A DNA stretch of 10,906 nucleotides from Pseudomonadota bacterium (GCA_021828575.1 JAJZEL010000003.1:1-10906), one strand, 5' to 3'; positions 1-7,040 are shown, numbered from the stretch's first letter. Translations and numbers: made by a program. The notes: generated by a model not told the origin, from the sequence alone.

Positions 1-2
1 AT

Positions 3-134
3 GCAGGGCAGATCAAGACGGGCTCCCTGTCGAGTTCTGACCGGTTGGCCAAGTACAACCAGCTGCTGCGCATTGAGGAAGAACTGGGCGACATGGCCTG
101 GTTTGCCGGGCGCGAAGTGTTTTACCAGCTCTGA
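3..134 (+). CDS. eno: Enolase, C-terminal end (partial, starts before the window)
   Basis: This is the last 43 codons of enolase, read in frame 3 and ending at TGA 132-134. Enolase converts 2-phosphoglycerate to phosphoenolpyruvate in glycolysis. The visible tail contains GQIKTGSLSSSDRLAKYNQ, then LLRIEEELGD and the terminal GREVFYQL, all characteristic of the bacterial enolase C-terminus. The lysine of GQIKTG lies in the conserved GQIKTGS block near the active site. The gene begins upstream of base 1, so nothing can be said about its start or promoter. Its stop codon runs into the ribosome binding site of the next gene, ftsB, so the two are probably co-transcribed. An eno-ftsB pair is a common proteobacterial arrangement. 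Confidence 0.95.
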   Translation, partial: AGQIKTGSLSSSDRLAKYNQLLRIEEELGDMAWFAGREVFYQL

Positions 135-152
135 GGGAGAAGGGGGCCAGCC

Positions 153-482
153 ATGCAGGATCCGGGCCGTTGGATGCGATTCGGGTTGGCCACCATGGCG
201 CTGTTTCTTGGGTACGCCTTGTTGTTCGGCAAGGGCGGGTTGTTGAGAATTCGTGTACTGAGCCAGCAGATGGCGGCCCAGCAGTCCATCAACATGGACA
301 TGCAACAGCGCAACGCCGCTTTGTCGGCGGAAGTGCAGGACTTGCGCAAGGGATCAGATGCCTTGGAAGAGCGGGCCCGGGCAGATCTGGGCATGATCCG
401 TGACCGCGAGGTGTATTACCGTTACGTGGAACCCGCTCCGGGCAGTGTCACCGGTTCCGGTTCAGCCGTTTCCAGTCGGTAG
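153..482 (+). CDS. ftsB: Cell division protein FtsB
   Basis: A 109-residue single-pass membrane protein of the FtsB/DivIC family, part of the FtsQ-FtsB-FtsL divisome subcomplex that activates septal peptidoglycan synthesis. After a short cytoplasmic N-terminus, a hydrophobic segment spans about residues 9-25. A heptad-rich coiled coil follows at about 28-75, rich in Gln, Leu and Ala. The conserved end of the domain is seen in EERARADLGMIRDREVYYR at about 72-90. The last 20 residues are Gly/Ser/Pro-rich and probably disordered. The start at 153 is chosen because a purine-rich AGGGGG sits 6 bases upstream; an internal Met at residue 8 is a less likely alternative. It follows eno by 18 bases and converges on bamD with a 23-base gap. 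Confidence 0.92.
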   Translation: MQDPGRWMRFGLATMALFLGYALLFGKGGLLRIRVLSQQMAAQQSINMDMQQRNAALSAEVQDLRKGSDALEERARADLGMIRDREVYYRYVEPAPGSVTGSGSAVSSR

Positions 483-505
483 CAGCAAGAAGTGATGGCA
501 GGCGT

Positions 506-1312
506 TTACCAGAAAAGGCGCCACCAGGGTTTTTCAAGCGAGGGATCGCCATTCGTGAAAAACTTGCTGTTGGGGTAGTTTTTGTTCAACACGGCAAGCG
601 TGTCCTGCTGCAGGTTGGACAGCCCCATCCTGCCATAGGACTTTTGCATGATGAACAGGGCTTCCTCCACATAATGCGAGCGGGGGTATTCCTTGAGCAC
701 TTCCTGGGCACGGTTGGCCGCAGCCAGGTAAGCCTGCCTGCGATAGTAGTACCGTGCCGTGATGATGTCCTTTTCCGCCATGGAGTTCACCAGGTAGTTC
801 ATGCGCATGATGGCGTCTGGCGTGTAACGGCTGTTGGGAAAATGGTTCACCAGATCCCGGAAGGCTTCAAAGGACTGCTGGGTGGGCTTGCTGTCCTTCT
901 GAACGATGTCGCTTTCGTTATAAATGCCAAAAAGGCCCAGATCATCGCTGAAATTGGCAAGCCCCTTCATGTAATAGGCATAATCCACTGCAGGGTTGTT
1001 GGGGTGCGCCTTGATGAAGCGGTCCGCTTCGCTGGTGGCTGAAGTGGCGTCATGCTGCTTGTAGTAGACGTAGATCTGTTCGAGTGCCGCCTGTTGTGAA
1101 TCCATCCCGTAGGGGTAACGGGACTGGAGTTTTTCATAGAGCTTGGAGGCCTGGTCGTAATTGCCATCCTTGAGCTCCTTGCGCGCCTCGGTGTGTAATT
1201 TGGCCGCACTCCAGTTTCGGGTGGGATCGTCGTTCTCTTTGAGGGCACTGCAGCCAGCAGCCAGTATTCCCAACAAGCCGAACACGATTGGCATTAAACT
1301 GACATTCTTCAT
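506..1312 (-). CDS. bamD: Outer membrane protein assembly factor BamD (ComL-type lipoprotein)
   Basis: A 268-residue lipoprotein of the BamD/YfiO/ComL family, an essential partner of BamA in inserting beta-barrel proteins into the outer membrane. A signal peptide with a hydrophobic stretch ends in the lipobox LAAGC, making Cys21 the predicted lipidated residue. The mature part is made of TPR-like helical repeats, visible in KLHTEARKELKDGNYDQA, then KLYEKLQSRYPYG, and later repeats such as AQEVLKEYPRSHYVEEAL. Length matches betaproteobacterial ComL proteins. The frame is open 5 codons further to an ATG at 1327, but the start at 1312 is preferred because it gives a normal signal peptide. That start overlaps the rluD start on the other strand. 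A candidate extended -10 promoter lies 30 bases upstream, inside rluD. Confidence 0.93.
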   Translation of the reverse strand: MKNVSLMPIVFGLLGILAAGCSALKENDDPTRNWSAAKLHTEARKELKDGNYDQASKLYEKLQSRYPYGMDSQQAALEQIYVYYKQHDATSATSEADRFIKAHPNNPAVDYAYYMKGLANFSDDLGLFGIYNESDIVQKDSKPTQQSFEAFRDLVNHFPNSRYTPDAIMRMNYLVNSMAEKDIITARYYYRRQAYLAAANRAQEVLKEYPRSHYVEEALFIMQKSYGRMGLSNLQQDTLAVLNKNYPNSKFFTNGDPSLEKPWWRLFW

Positions 1313-2300
1313 GGATACTCGTCCCATCGTGCAATCCCCTGATTATAACAGTCCTGATGATTCCGATCCCATTGAGCTGCAGGTTCCGGCGGAATGTGCG
1401 GGCATGAGGCTGGATCAGGCACTGGTGCATCTTTTTCCTGACTTCTCCCGGAACCGCCTGCAAAAGTGGGTGAAGGACGGCTACGTCCTGGTGGATGACG
1501 GGACCGCCCTGCCCAAGTCCAAGGTGTGGAGCGGCGAACGGCTGACCCTTCAGGTGCCGGACGAACCGGATGGCACACAGGTGGAACCGGAACCCATGGA
1601 TCTGCAGGTGATTCACGAGGATGCCGCCTTGCTGGTGATCCACAAACCCCCCGGCCTGGTGGTGCATCCCGGGCACGGTAACTGGAAGGGTACGTTGCAG
1701 AATGCTCTGCTGTACCACGATCCATCCCTGGGCCGGGTGCCTCGGTGTGGCATCGTGCATCGACTGGACAAGGACACCAGCGGACTCATAGTGGTGGCGC
1801 GTACTGTTACGGCGCACGCCCATCTGGTACGACAGTTGCAGGCACGTACCGTGCGCAGACATTACTGGGCCCTGGTGCAGGGCATGGTAATGGATGACGG
1901 GACAGTGGATGCGCCCGTGGGTCGCCACCCCACACAACGCACTCGCATGGCGGTGGTGTCGGGGGGGCGTCCGGCAGTGACTCATTACGGGGTGGTGGAA
2001 CGGTTGCCGGCGCATACCTTGCTTGAGTGCAGACTTGAAACCGGAAGAACTCACCAGATCCGCGTGCATATGCAGTACCTGGGTCATGCGCTGGTGGGTG
2101 ATCCCGTATATCGTGGGTCAGGCCTGCCTGTCTCGGCCGATGCTGCGGCAGCCATACGACAGCTTTCCCGGCAGGCCCTGCATGCTTTTCGGTTGGGATT
2201 GGTTCATCCGGAAGGGGGGCAGGCATGCGAATGGCAAATTCCCATGGAAGGCGACATGGCAGATCTCATGTCCGTATTGTGCAGGGAAGGCAAAAGCTGA
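1311..2300 (+). CDS. rluD: 23S rRNA pseudouridine(1911/1915/1917) synthase RluD
   Basis: A 329-residue RluA-family pseudouridine synthase that isomerises uridines in helix 69 of 23S rRNA. An N-terminal S4 RNA-binding domain covers about residues 30-90 (RLDQALVHLFPDFSRNRLQKW). The catalytic domain follows, with HKPPGLVVHPG at about 107-117 and the signature HRLDKDTSG at 150-158, where Asp153 is the catalytic aspartate. RLETGRTHQIRVHMQYLGH, near 243-261, is the conserved C-terminal motif. The RluD type is favoured over RluC because of the overall alignment with E. coli RluD, including HPTQRTRMAV. The start at 1311 is chosen because family homology begins before the next ATG (1404). No clear ribosome binding site precedes 1311; a GTG at 1329 is another option. 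pgeF follows after one base. Confidence 0.93.
   Translation: MDTRPIVQSPDYNSPDDSDPIELQVPAECAGMRLDQALVHLFPDFSRNRLQKWVKDGYVLVDDGTALPKSKVWSGERLTLQVPDEPDGTQVEPEPMDLQVIHEDAALLVIHKPPGLVVHPGHGNWKGTLQNALLYHDPSLGRVPRCGIVHRLDKDTSGLIVVARTVTAHAHLVRQLQARTVRRHYWALVQGMVMDDGTVDAPVGRHPTQRTRMAVVSGGRPAVTHYGVVERLPAHTLLECRLETGRTHQIRVHMQYLGHALVGDPVYRGSGLPVSADAAAAIRQLSRQALHAFRLGLVHPEGGQACEWQIPMEGDMADLMSVLCREGKS
1342..1350 (-). promoter_or_regulatory. Candidate extended -10 promoter for bamD, inside rluD
   Basis: On the minus strand this reads TGTTATAAT, a perfect TGnTATAAT extended -10 element. No good -35 box is seen, as is usual for extended -10 promoters. Transcription would begin near 1335, giving a leader of about 23 bases before the bamD ATG at 1312. 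It lies within the first 14 codons of rluD. Confidence 0.5.
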
Positions 2301-2301
2301 C

Positions 2302-3051
2302 ATGGACGGTGTGGAAGTGAACTGGCCTGCCCCTGCCTGGGTCAGGACGCTTTCAACGACCCGGTACGGAGGGGTTAGCCAGGGCCCCTGGGCCAGCCTC
2401 AATCTGGGGGAGAATTGCGGTGATCTGCCCGAGCACGTGCAGGCCAACCGCCAGCAGGTGGCCCGGGTGATGGGTGCAGATCCCCTGTGGTTGAAACAGG
2501 TGCATGGCAAGGATGTGGTGTGTTGTGGTGTTGCCAGCACCGGGGTGCCGATGGGCGATGCCGCGTTGACTGTCCTGCCCCATCACCCCGTGGGGGTGCT
2601 GACCGCCGACTGCCTTCCTGTGCTGCTCTGCCATGAATCGCGTCGCGTGGTGGCCGTGGCCCACGCTGGTTGGCGTGGTCTGGTGGCCGGAGTGATTGAA
2701 GCAACTGTTAGAAGCATGGATGTGGATGTTCGCGGCGTTCTGGCCTGGCTGGGTCCGGCCATTGGTCCGGACGCCTTCGAGGTCGGTCCCGAGGTGCGCG
2801 AGGCATTTCTTGCGCAGGATGAAAGGGCTTCATGGGCCTTCAGGAAAGGGCAGGGGGACCGCTGGCTGGCAGACCTCTACCAACTGGCCAGAGGACGTTT
2901 GGGGAACGTTGGTGTGGAAAGGGTTTATGGGGGTGGATTGTGTACGGTGAAGGATGCGCGTTTTTTTTCTTATCGTCGAGAAGGGGGCGTGACAGGACGA
3001 ATGGGACATTTTATCTGGATGGTGGAGGGAGCTGGGGGGGCATCGGTATAA
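2302..3051 (+). CDS. pgeF: Peptidoglycan editing factor PgeF / YfiH family (multicopper-type purine nucleoside-active enzyme)
   Basis: A 249-residue protein of the YfiH/DUF152 family. Members have been described as multicopper polyphenol oxidases, as purine nucleoside phosphorylase/adenosine deaminase-like enzymes, and in E. coli as PgeF, which keeps wrong residues out of the peptidoglycan peptide stem. The metal-site residues are intact: His68 in LKQVHGKDVV, Cys104 in LTADCLPVLL and His121 in AHAGWRGL. The GPAIGPDAFEVG and FFSYRREGG blocks are also typical. The start at 2302 is one base after the rluD stop, with AGGGAAGG 11 bases upstream. The frame stays open upstream inside rluD, but homology starts here. 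rluD-pgeF adjacency is common in proteobacteria. The exact in vivo role in this organism is inferred. Confidence 0.9.
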   Translation: MDGVEVNWPAPAWVRTLSTTRYGGVSQGPWASLNLGENCGDLPEHVQANRQQVARVMGADPLWLKQVHGKDVVCCGVASTGVPMGDAALTVLPHHPVGVLTADCLPVLLCHESRRVVAVAHAGWRGLVAGVIEATVRSMDVDVRGVLAWLGPAIGPDAFEVGPEVREAFLAQDERASWAFRKGQGDRWLADLYQLARGRLGNVGVERVYGGGLCTVKDARFFSYRREGGVTGRMGHFIWMVEGAGGASV

Positions 3052-3052
3052 T
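3047..3052 (+). promoter_or_regulatory. Possible -10 box ahead of the ZIP gene
   Basis: A perfect TATAAT overlaps the pgeF stop codon, 40 bases before the ZIP transporter ATG. No recognisable -35 box lies at the right distance (that stretch is G-rich), and there is no TGn extension, so it may be chance. If real, it would give the transporter and phaCB their own transcript. Confidence 0.2.
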
Positions 3053-3091
3053 GCAGTCTGCCCCGACTCGTCCACTCCGGATTTTCCATTC

Positions 3092-3871
3092 ATGACTCCA
3101 TTGTTCAATACCCTGGTTGCCGGCGCATCTGCGGGTATCCTGTCTGTGGCTTGTGCCGCTCTGGTCCTGCTCACGGCGCATCCGTCCTGGGTACCCCTGC
3201 TGGTTAGCTACGCCATCGGGGCGTTACTGGGGGCCGTATTTCTTGAAATCCTCCCCCACGCCTTTGTACTTTCGGCTACGCCTGCGCAGGTGTCGGCCAC
3301 GGTACTGGCCGGTATCCTGGGGTTTTTCCTTCTGGAAAAACTGGTGCTTTGGCGGCATGTGCACGCCCATGATCTGGACGAGCATGCGCCTCATGTCCAC
3401 GAAGCCTTGCACGGGCGCACCGGGGCCATGGTGGTGGTGGGCGATTCCGTCCACAATTTTGTGGATGGCATCATCATTGCCGCAGCGTTTGCCACTAATA
3501 CCCATTTGGGCGTGGTGACGGCGCTGGCCATCATCGCCCATGAAATTCCCCAGGAAGCCGGAGATGTACTGGTGCTGCTTCACTCCGGACTTACACGAAA
3601 ACGCGCCCTGCTATTCAATGTTTTTTCCAGTCTGGCCACGCTTGTGGGCGGGGGGTTGGCATCACTGGCGCTGGAATCGCTGCAGGGAGCCGTGCCCTAT
3701 CTCCTGGCACTGGCCGCTGCCAGCATGATTTATGTGGCGGTGGCTGATCTCATTCCCGGGTTGCACAGGCGCGTGGATTTCAAGGCATCCCTGCAGCAGA
3801 TCACGCTGATTGCCCTTGGAGTGGGTTCCATCCACTGGGCGCATCTTCTGATTTCGGAAGCGCCGGGATAA
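3092..3871 (+). CDS. ZIP-family metal cation transporter
   Basis: A 259-residue inner-membrane protein of the ZIP (Zrt/Irt-like) family, which brings divalent metals such as zinc, iron or manganese into the cytoplasm. About seven to eight hydrophobic segments are visible. A histidine-rich cytoplasmic loop at about 89-108 carries seven His residues. The metal-binding signatures of transmembrane helices 4 and 5 are intact: HNFVDG at 121-126 and HEIPQE at 150-155. The first helix has the small-residue pattern typical of ZIPs (AGASAGILSVACAAL). The metal cannot be told from sequence. It lies 40 bases after pgeF and one base before the first possible phaC ATG, so it appears to be in the same gene string. 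No clear ribosome binding site is seen before 3092. Confidence 0.9.
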   Translation: MTPLFNTLVAGASAGILSVACAALVLLTAHPSWVPLLVSYAIGALLGAVFLEILPHAFVLSATPAQVSATVLAGILGFFLLEKLVLWRHVHAHDLDEHAPHVHEALHGRTGAMVVVGDSVHNFVDGIIIAAAFATNTHLGVVTALAIIAHEIPQEAGDVLVLLHSGLTRKRALLFNVFSSLATLVGGGLASLALESLQGAVPYLLALAAASMIYVAVADLIPGLHRRVDFKASLQQITLIALGVGSIHWAHLLISEAPG

Positions 3872-3917
3872 CATGCAACCACCGGTCGGCATTTCTCCTT
3901 CCAACTGGAGGTGGATG

Positions 3918-5591
3918 ATGCGGCGGCAGCAAGCCACCTGGCAGGATCTGCTGGAGGCCATCGCCCGCGATGCCCCTCGCTGGCAGCCGTTGCAGACACA
4001 GTTTCTCGAGGAACAAAAAAACCTCTGGACGAATTTTGTGGCACGATTTTCCGGTCAGCCATCGGAGCAAGGAGAGGCAGATACGGATCGGCGTTTTTCG
4101 GCAAGTGAGTGGAACGAGTGGCCCTATTTTGATTATCTCAGGCAATCCTACCAGCTCACCTGTCGCTGGTGGATGGAGGCCGTGGATGGGTTGCCCCTGG
4201 ACCCTGAACGACACAGGCGGGTCAAATTTTTCCTGAAGCAATATCTGGATGCCTGTTCTCCTGCCAATTTCCTGGCCACCAACCCCGAGGCCCTGAAGAA
4301 GGCCCTGGATACCCAGGGACAAAGCCTGCAGGCCGGGTTCATGAATCTGCTGTCCGATCTGGCCAGGGGTCGCATTTCCCTGACGGATGAGTCGGCTTTC
4401 GAAGTGGGGCGAAATCTGGCGCTGACTTCCGGAGCGGTGGTATACCAGAACGACCTGATCCAGATCATCCAGTATCGCCCGCAAACCTCCAGAGTGTCTG
4501 CGCGCCCGTTGCTCATGGTACCGCCCTGCATCAACAAGTACTACATCCTGGATTTGGGGTCTGAAGATTCCATGGTGCGGTACGCCCTGGAGCAGGGACG
4601 CGCCGTGTTCATGGTGTCCTGGCGCAACATCGATGTTTGCACGGCCCATCTCACCTGGGACGATTACGTGGAACAGGGTGTGAGCCGGGCCATCCAGGTG
4701 GCCCATGCCATTTCCGGAAGCGACCAGGTGGATACCCTGGGTTTCTGTATTGGCGGAGCCCTTCTGGCTTGTGCCCTGGCTGTCCACGAGCGGGGCGACC
4801 AGCCCCTGCCGGTGTCGTCGCTGACTCTGATGGCCACTTTGCTGGATTATTCGGATGTGGGTGATATAGGTGTCTATATTGATCGCGACTTCGTGGAAAT
4901 GCGCGAGCGCGAGTTTGCCGCCGGTGGTGTGGTACCAGGTCGGGATCTGGCACAGGCCTTTTCCAGCTTGCGTGCCAATGATCTGGTCTGGCCCTATGTG
5001 GTGGGCAACTACCTGAAGGGGGAACAGCCACCCGCGTTCAATCTTCTGTTCTGGAACAATGACGACACCAACCTGCCTGGCCCCATGTTCACCTGGTACC
5101 TACGCCACTTTTACCTGCAGAACCAGTTGCGCTGCCCTGATGTCTTGCAGGTGGCCGGGCGTTCTGTGGATCTTGGGAAAATCCGGGTACCCACCTATAT
5201 CTTTGCGGCGCAGGAAGACCACATCGTGCCCTGGAAATCAGCCTTTGAGTCCACCCGCCTGTTGTCTGGTCCGGTGGAATTCGTGCTGGGAGCCAGCGGG
5301 CATATTGCAGGTTCCATTAACCCGGCGTCGCGCAACAGGCGCCAGTACTGGTGTGATGGCCAGACTGGTGGTACGCCCGATGAGTGGCGCAACAGCGCGG
5401 TGCCTCATCCGGGCAGTTGGTGGGTTCACTGGGCTGGGTGGCTGGATCGGCAAAGCCCGGCACGCAAGCGGGCACCCAAAAACATGGGTAACCGCCAATT
5501 TGTTGTGCTCGAGGAAGCGCCCGGAAGTTACGTGCGGGTCCGTTCGGGGGGCGAGATGACAAACATCGGGGAGAGGAGGGGGGATCAATGA
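3918..5591 (+). CDS. phaC: Class I poly(3-hydroxyalkanoate) synthase PhaC
   Basis: A 557-residue PHA synthase that polymerises (R)-3-hydroxyacyl-CoA into polyester on the granule surface. The N-terminal part has YFDYLRQSYQLT and the C-terminal part has the alpha/beta-hydrolase core. The lipase-like box GFCIGG holds the nucleophile Cys277. Asp434 in EDHIVPW and His462 in GASGHIAG complete the triad. The spacing of these residues resembles the Cupriavidus necator enzyme, and the length fits class I. The C-terminal APKNMGN and EEAPGSYVRVRS are also typical. The start at 3918 is chosen because GGAGG lies 6 bases upstream. An ATG at 3915 is adjacent, and the frame is open to an ATG at 3873 (15 more residues), whose ribosome binding site is poor. 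The stop overlaps the phaB start by four bases (ATGA). Confidence 0.95.
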   Translation: MRRQQATWQDLLEAIARDAPRWQPLQTQFLEEQKNLWTNFVARFSGQPSEQGEADTDRRFSASEWNEWPYFDYLRQSYQLTCRWWMEAVDGLPLDPERHRRVKFFLKQYLDACSPANFLATNPEALKKALDTQGQSLQAGFMNLLSDLARGRISLTDESAFEVGRNLALTSGAVVYQNDLIQIIQYRPQTSRVSARPLLMVPPCINKYYILDLGSEDSMVRYALEQGRAVFMVSWRNIDVCTAHLTWDDYVEQGVSRAIQVAHAISGSDQVDTLGFCIGGALLACALAVHERGDQPLPVSSLTLMATLLDYSDVGDIGVYIDRDFVEMREREFAAGGVVPGRDLAQAFSSLRANDLVWPYVVGNYLKGEQPPAFNLLFWNNDDTNLPGPMFTWYLRHFYLQNQLRCPDVLQVAGRSVDLGKIRVPTYIFAAQEDHIVPWKSAFESTRLLSGPVEFVLGASGHIAGSINPASRNRRQYWCDGQTGGTPDEWRNSAVPHPGSWWVHWAGWLDRQSPARKRAPKNMGNRQFVVLEEAPGSYVRVRSGGEMTNIGERRGDQ

Positions 5592-6331
5592 AAAACAGGG
5601 TGGTTCTGGTGACGGGAGGGATGGGCGGTCTTGGTGAATCCATCTGCCTGAAGATGGCCGACCAGGGCTATACGGTGGTGACCACTCACACGCGGGATAA
5701 TGCCGGGTCGGAAGCTTGGCTTGAAGCCATGGGACAAAGGGGGTACCGCTTTCATGCCTTTCCGGTGGACGTGGCCGATGCGGAGGACTGTGAGCGCATG
5801 GCGCTTCTCGTCCAGGACAAAGTGGGGTCGGTGGATGTATTGGTCAACAACGCAGGCATTACCCGTGACATGACCTTCAGAAAAATGACGAAGGTAGACT
5901 GGGATGCGGTGATCGGTACCAACCTCAACAGCGTGTTCCACATGACCAAGCCGTTTGTGGACAGCATGGCGGAGCGGGGCTGGGGACGGGTGATCAATGT
6001 GTCATCGGTGAACGGACAGAAGGGCGCGTTCGGGCAAACCAATTATTCGGCCGCCAAAGCAGGCATGCACGGGTTCACCAAGGCCTTGGCCCTGGAAGTG
6101 GCACGCAAGGGAGTGACGGTCAATACCATTTCGCCGGGATACATCGGGACCCGGATGGTAACGGCCATTCCCATGGACATTCTGGAAACCAAGATACTGC
6201 CCCAGATTCCCGTGGGTCGATTGGGACGTCCAGAAGAAGTGGCCGGTTTGATCGTCTATCTGGCTTCAGAAGAGGCGGCCTTCATCACAGGGGCCAATAT
6301 TTCCATCAACGGCGGGCAGCACATGTTTTAA
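5588..6331 (+). CDS. phaB: Acetoacetyl-CoA reductase PhaB (NADPH-type, SDR family)
   Basis: A 247-residue short-chain dehydrogenase/reductase that reduces acetoacetyl-CoA to (R)-3-hydroxybutyryl-CoA, the monomer for PhaC. The cofactor loop TGGMGGLG is at 9-16 and VNNAG at 86-90. The catalytic set is Ser140, Tyr153 and Lys157 (YSAAK). SVNGQKGAFGQTNY at 140-153 is highly characteristic of PhaB and separates it from the related FabG. The length equals that of the C. necator enzyme within a residue. The ATG overlaps the phaC stop (ATGA), and a strong GGAGAGGAGGGGGG sits just upstream, so translation is probably coupled and efficient. NADPH use is inferred from the family. The stop codon TAA opens into an A-run that forms part of the terminator of the opposite gene. 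Confidence 0.95.
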   Translation: MKNRVVLVTGGMGGLGESICLKMADQGYTVVTTHTRDNAGSEAWLEAMGQRGYRFHAFPVDVADAEDCERMALLVQDKVGSVDVLVNNAGITRDMTFRKMTKVDWDAVIGTNLNSVFHMTKPFVDSMAERGWGRVINVSSVNGQKGAFGQTNYSAAKAGMHGFTKALALEVARKGVTVNTISPGYIGTRMVTAIPMDILETKILPQIPVGRLGRPEEVAGLIVYLASEEAAFITGANISINGGQHMF

Positions 6332-6361
6332 AAAAAAACCCCGCAGGATCTCTGCGGGGTT
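6329..6361 (-). terminator. Intrinsic terminator of the phasin gene
   Basis: CCCCGCAG (6339-6346), loop GATCT, CTGCGGGG (6352-6359) form a perfect stem, extended by two A-T pairs to 6337-6361. On the minus strand it is followed by about ten U residues (the A-run 6329-6338), which is the textbook arrangement for leftward transcripts, here from the phasin. On the plus strand no T-run follows, so it would end phaB transcripts less well, though it may act in both directions. Confidence 0.85.
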
Positions 6362-6366
6362 GAAAG

Positions 6367-6398
6367 CCTTTATCGAAAGGGAACCTTTACAATAAAGG
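6367..6398. repeat. Two small tandem hairpins in the phaB/phasin gap
   Basis: CCTTT-ATCG-AAAGG (6367-6380) and CCTTTA-CAA-TAAAGG (6384-6398) are two perfect inverted repeats of similar sequence next to each other. A third pair, GAACCTT (6381-6387) with AAGGTTC (6412-6418), encloses the second. In phasin mRNA they would lie in the 3' untranslated region between the stop codon and the terminator. A role in mRNA stability is possible but not shown. Confidence 0.45.
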
Positions 6399-6416
6399 AG
6401 GAGGAGACTTTAAGGT

Positions 6417-7001
6417 TCAGGCCGTCGTCGCCTGCCTGACGGGATTCCGGGTCTTGCCCTTTGATGCCTGTTCTCCGGTGACTCCCATCATGGCTTCCAT
6501 GGAAGCCTTGAACCCTGCATCTGTAACCCGAGCCACTTTTTGCGCGGCTTGAGCCATTTCATCCATTGCGTTTGACGTCGCGGCCACTGCCGATTTCACG
6601 GCGGCAATGACCACATGGGCTCCAGCAGGCGCATCCTGCGCGGCAACATCAATTTGTTGCATGACCGTCTGGTTCCAGTGGCGCCACTCGTTTTCCATCA
6701 ATGTGCCTACCTGTTCCCGGGTCTGTCCCAGCCAGTCGTGCAAATGTTGTGCATATTCCACGGACCGACTCATTCCTTTTTGCAGCATCTTGTCCCGGGT
6801 TTCGTGCAGACTCCGGGAGTCTCGCATTCCACAGGAAGTATCCAGCGCCATTCCTGCCCATTCACCCACCACGTTCCTGGCGGTCTCTGTCTGAAGGGAG
6901 GCCAACCGCCCCAACGCTTCCAGTGAGGCCTTGGCCACACGCAGCGAGCTTTCAATCGCTTGCTTATTGATTTCGGCTAATTGTTCGGGTGTGCTATACA
7001 T
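6417..7001 (-). CDS. phaP: Phasin family protein (PHA granule-associated)
   Basis: A 194-residue phasin, a small amphipathic protein that coats polyhydroxyalkanoate granules and controls their number and size. It begins with TPEQLAEINKQAIESSLRVA, a typical phasin N-terminus of helical heptads, and is almost wholly predicted helix. The C-terminal half has GAHVVIAAVKSAVAATSNA followed by an Ala-rich amphipathic stretch, as in the Phasin_2 family. The tail (about 180-194) is basic and Thr/Ala-rich. GGAG lies 9 bases before the ATG at 7001. It is convergent with phaB and divergent from phaR. It has its own promoter (7081-7109) and terminator (6329-6361), so it is a single-gene unit. Repression by PhaR is expected from other PHA-forming bacteria. 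Confidence 0.9.
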   Translation of the reverse strand: MYSTPEQLAEINKQAIESSLRVAKASLEALGRLASLQTETARNVVGEWAGMALDTSCGMRDSRSLHETRDKMLQKGMSRSVEYAQHLHDWLGQTREQVGTLMENEWRHWNQTVMQQIDVAAQDAPAGAHVVIAAVKSAVAATSNAMDEMAQAAQKVARVTDAGFKASMEAMMGVTGEQASKGKTRNPVRQATTA

Positions 7002-7040
7002 TTCTTAACACTCCAATTTCAGGGCTGCCGGTTCGGCTAC

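Noticed and set aside
1161..1310. N-terminal extension of RluD in the same open frame
   Set aside because: The extra 50 residues lie over bamD on the other strand and have no match to the RluD N-terminus; the frame is simply open there.
1134..2087. Long minus-strand open frame opposite rluD
   Set aside because: It lies antisense to a clear rluD gene, has a His-rich composition typical of shadow frames, and resembles no family.
2023..2301. N-terminal extension of PgeF in the same open frame
   Set aside because: It lies inside the conserved C-terminal part of rluD, and PgeF homology begins at about 2302.
3801..4787. Long minus-strand open frame opposite phaC
   Set aside because: It is antisense to a clearly recognised synthase gene, rich in His, Gln and Gly, with no recognisable domain.
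6394..6410. Purine-rich AAAGGAGGAGGAG resembling a ribosome binding site on the plus strand
   Set aside because: No start codon with an open frame follows; it lies in the phasin 3' region on the other strand.
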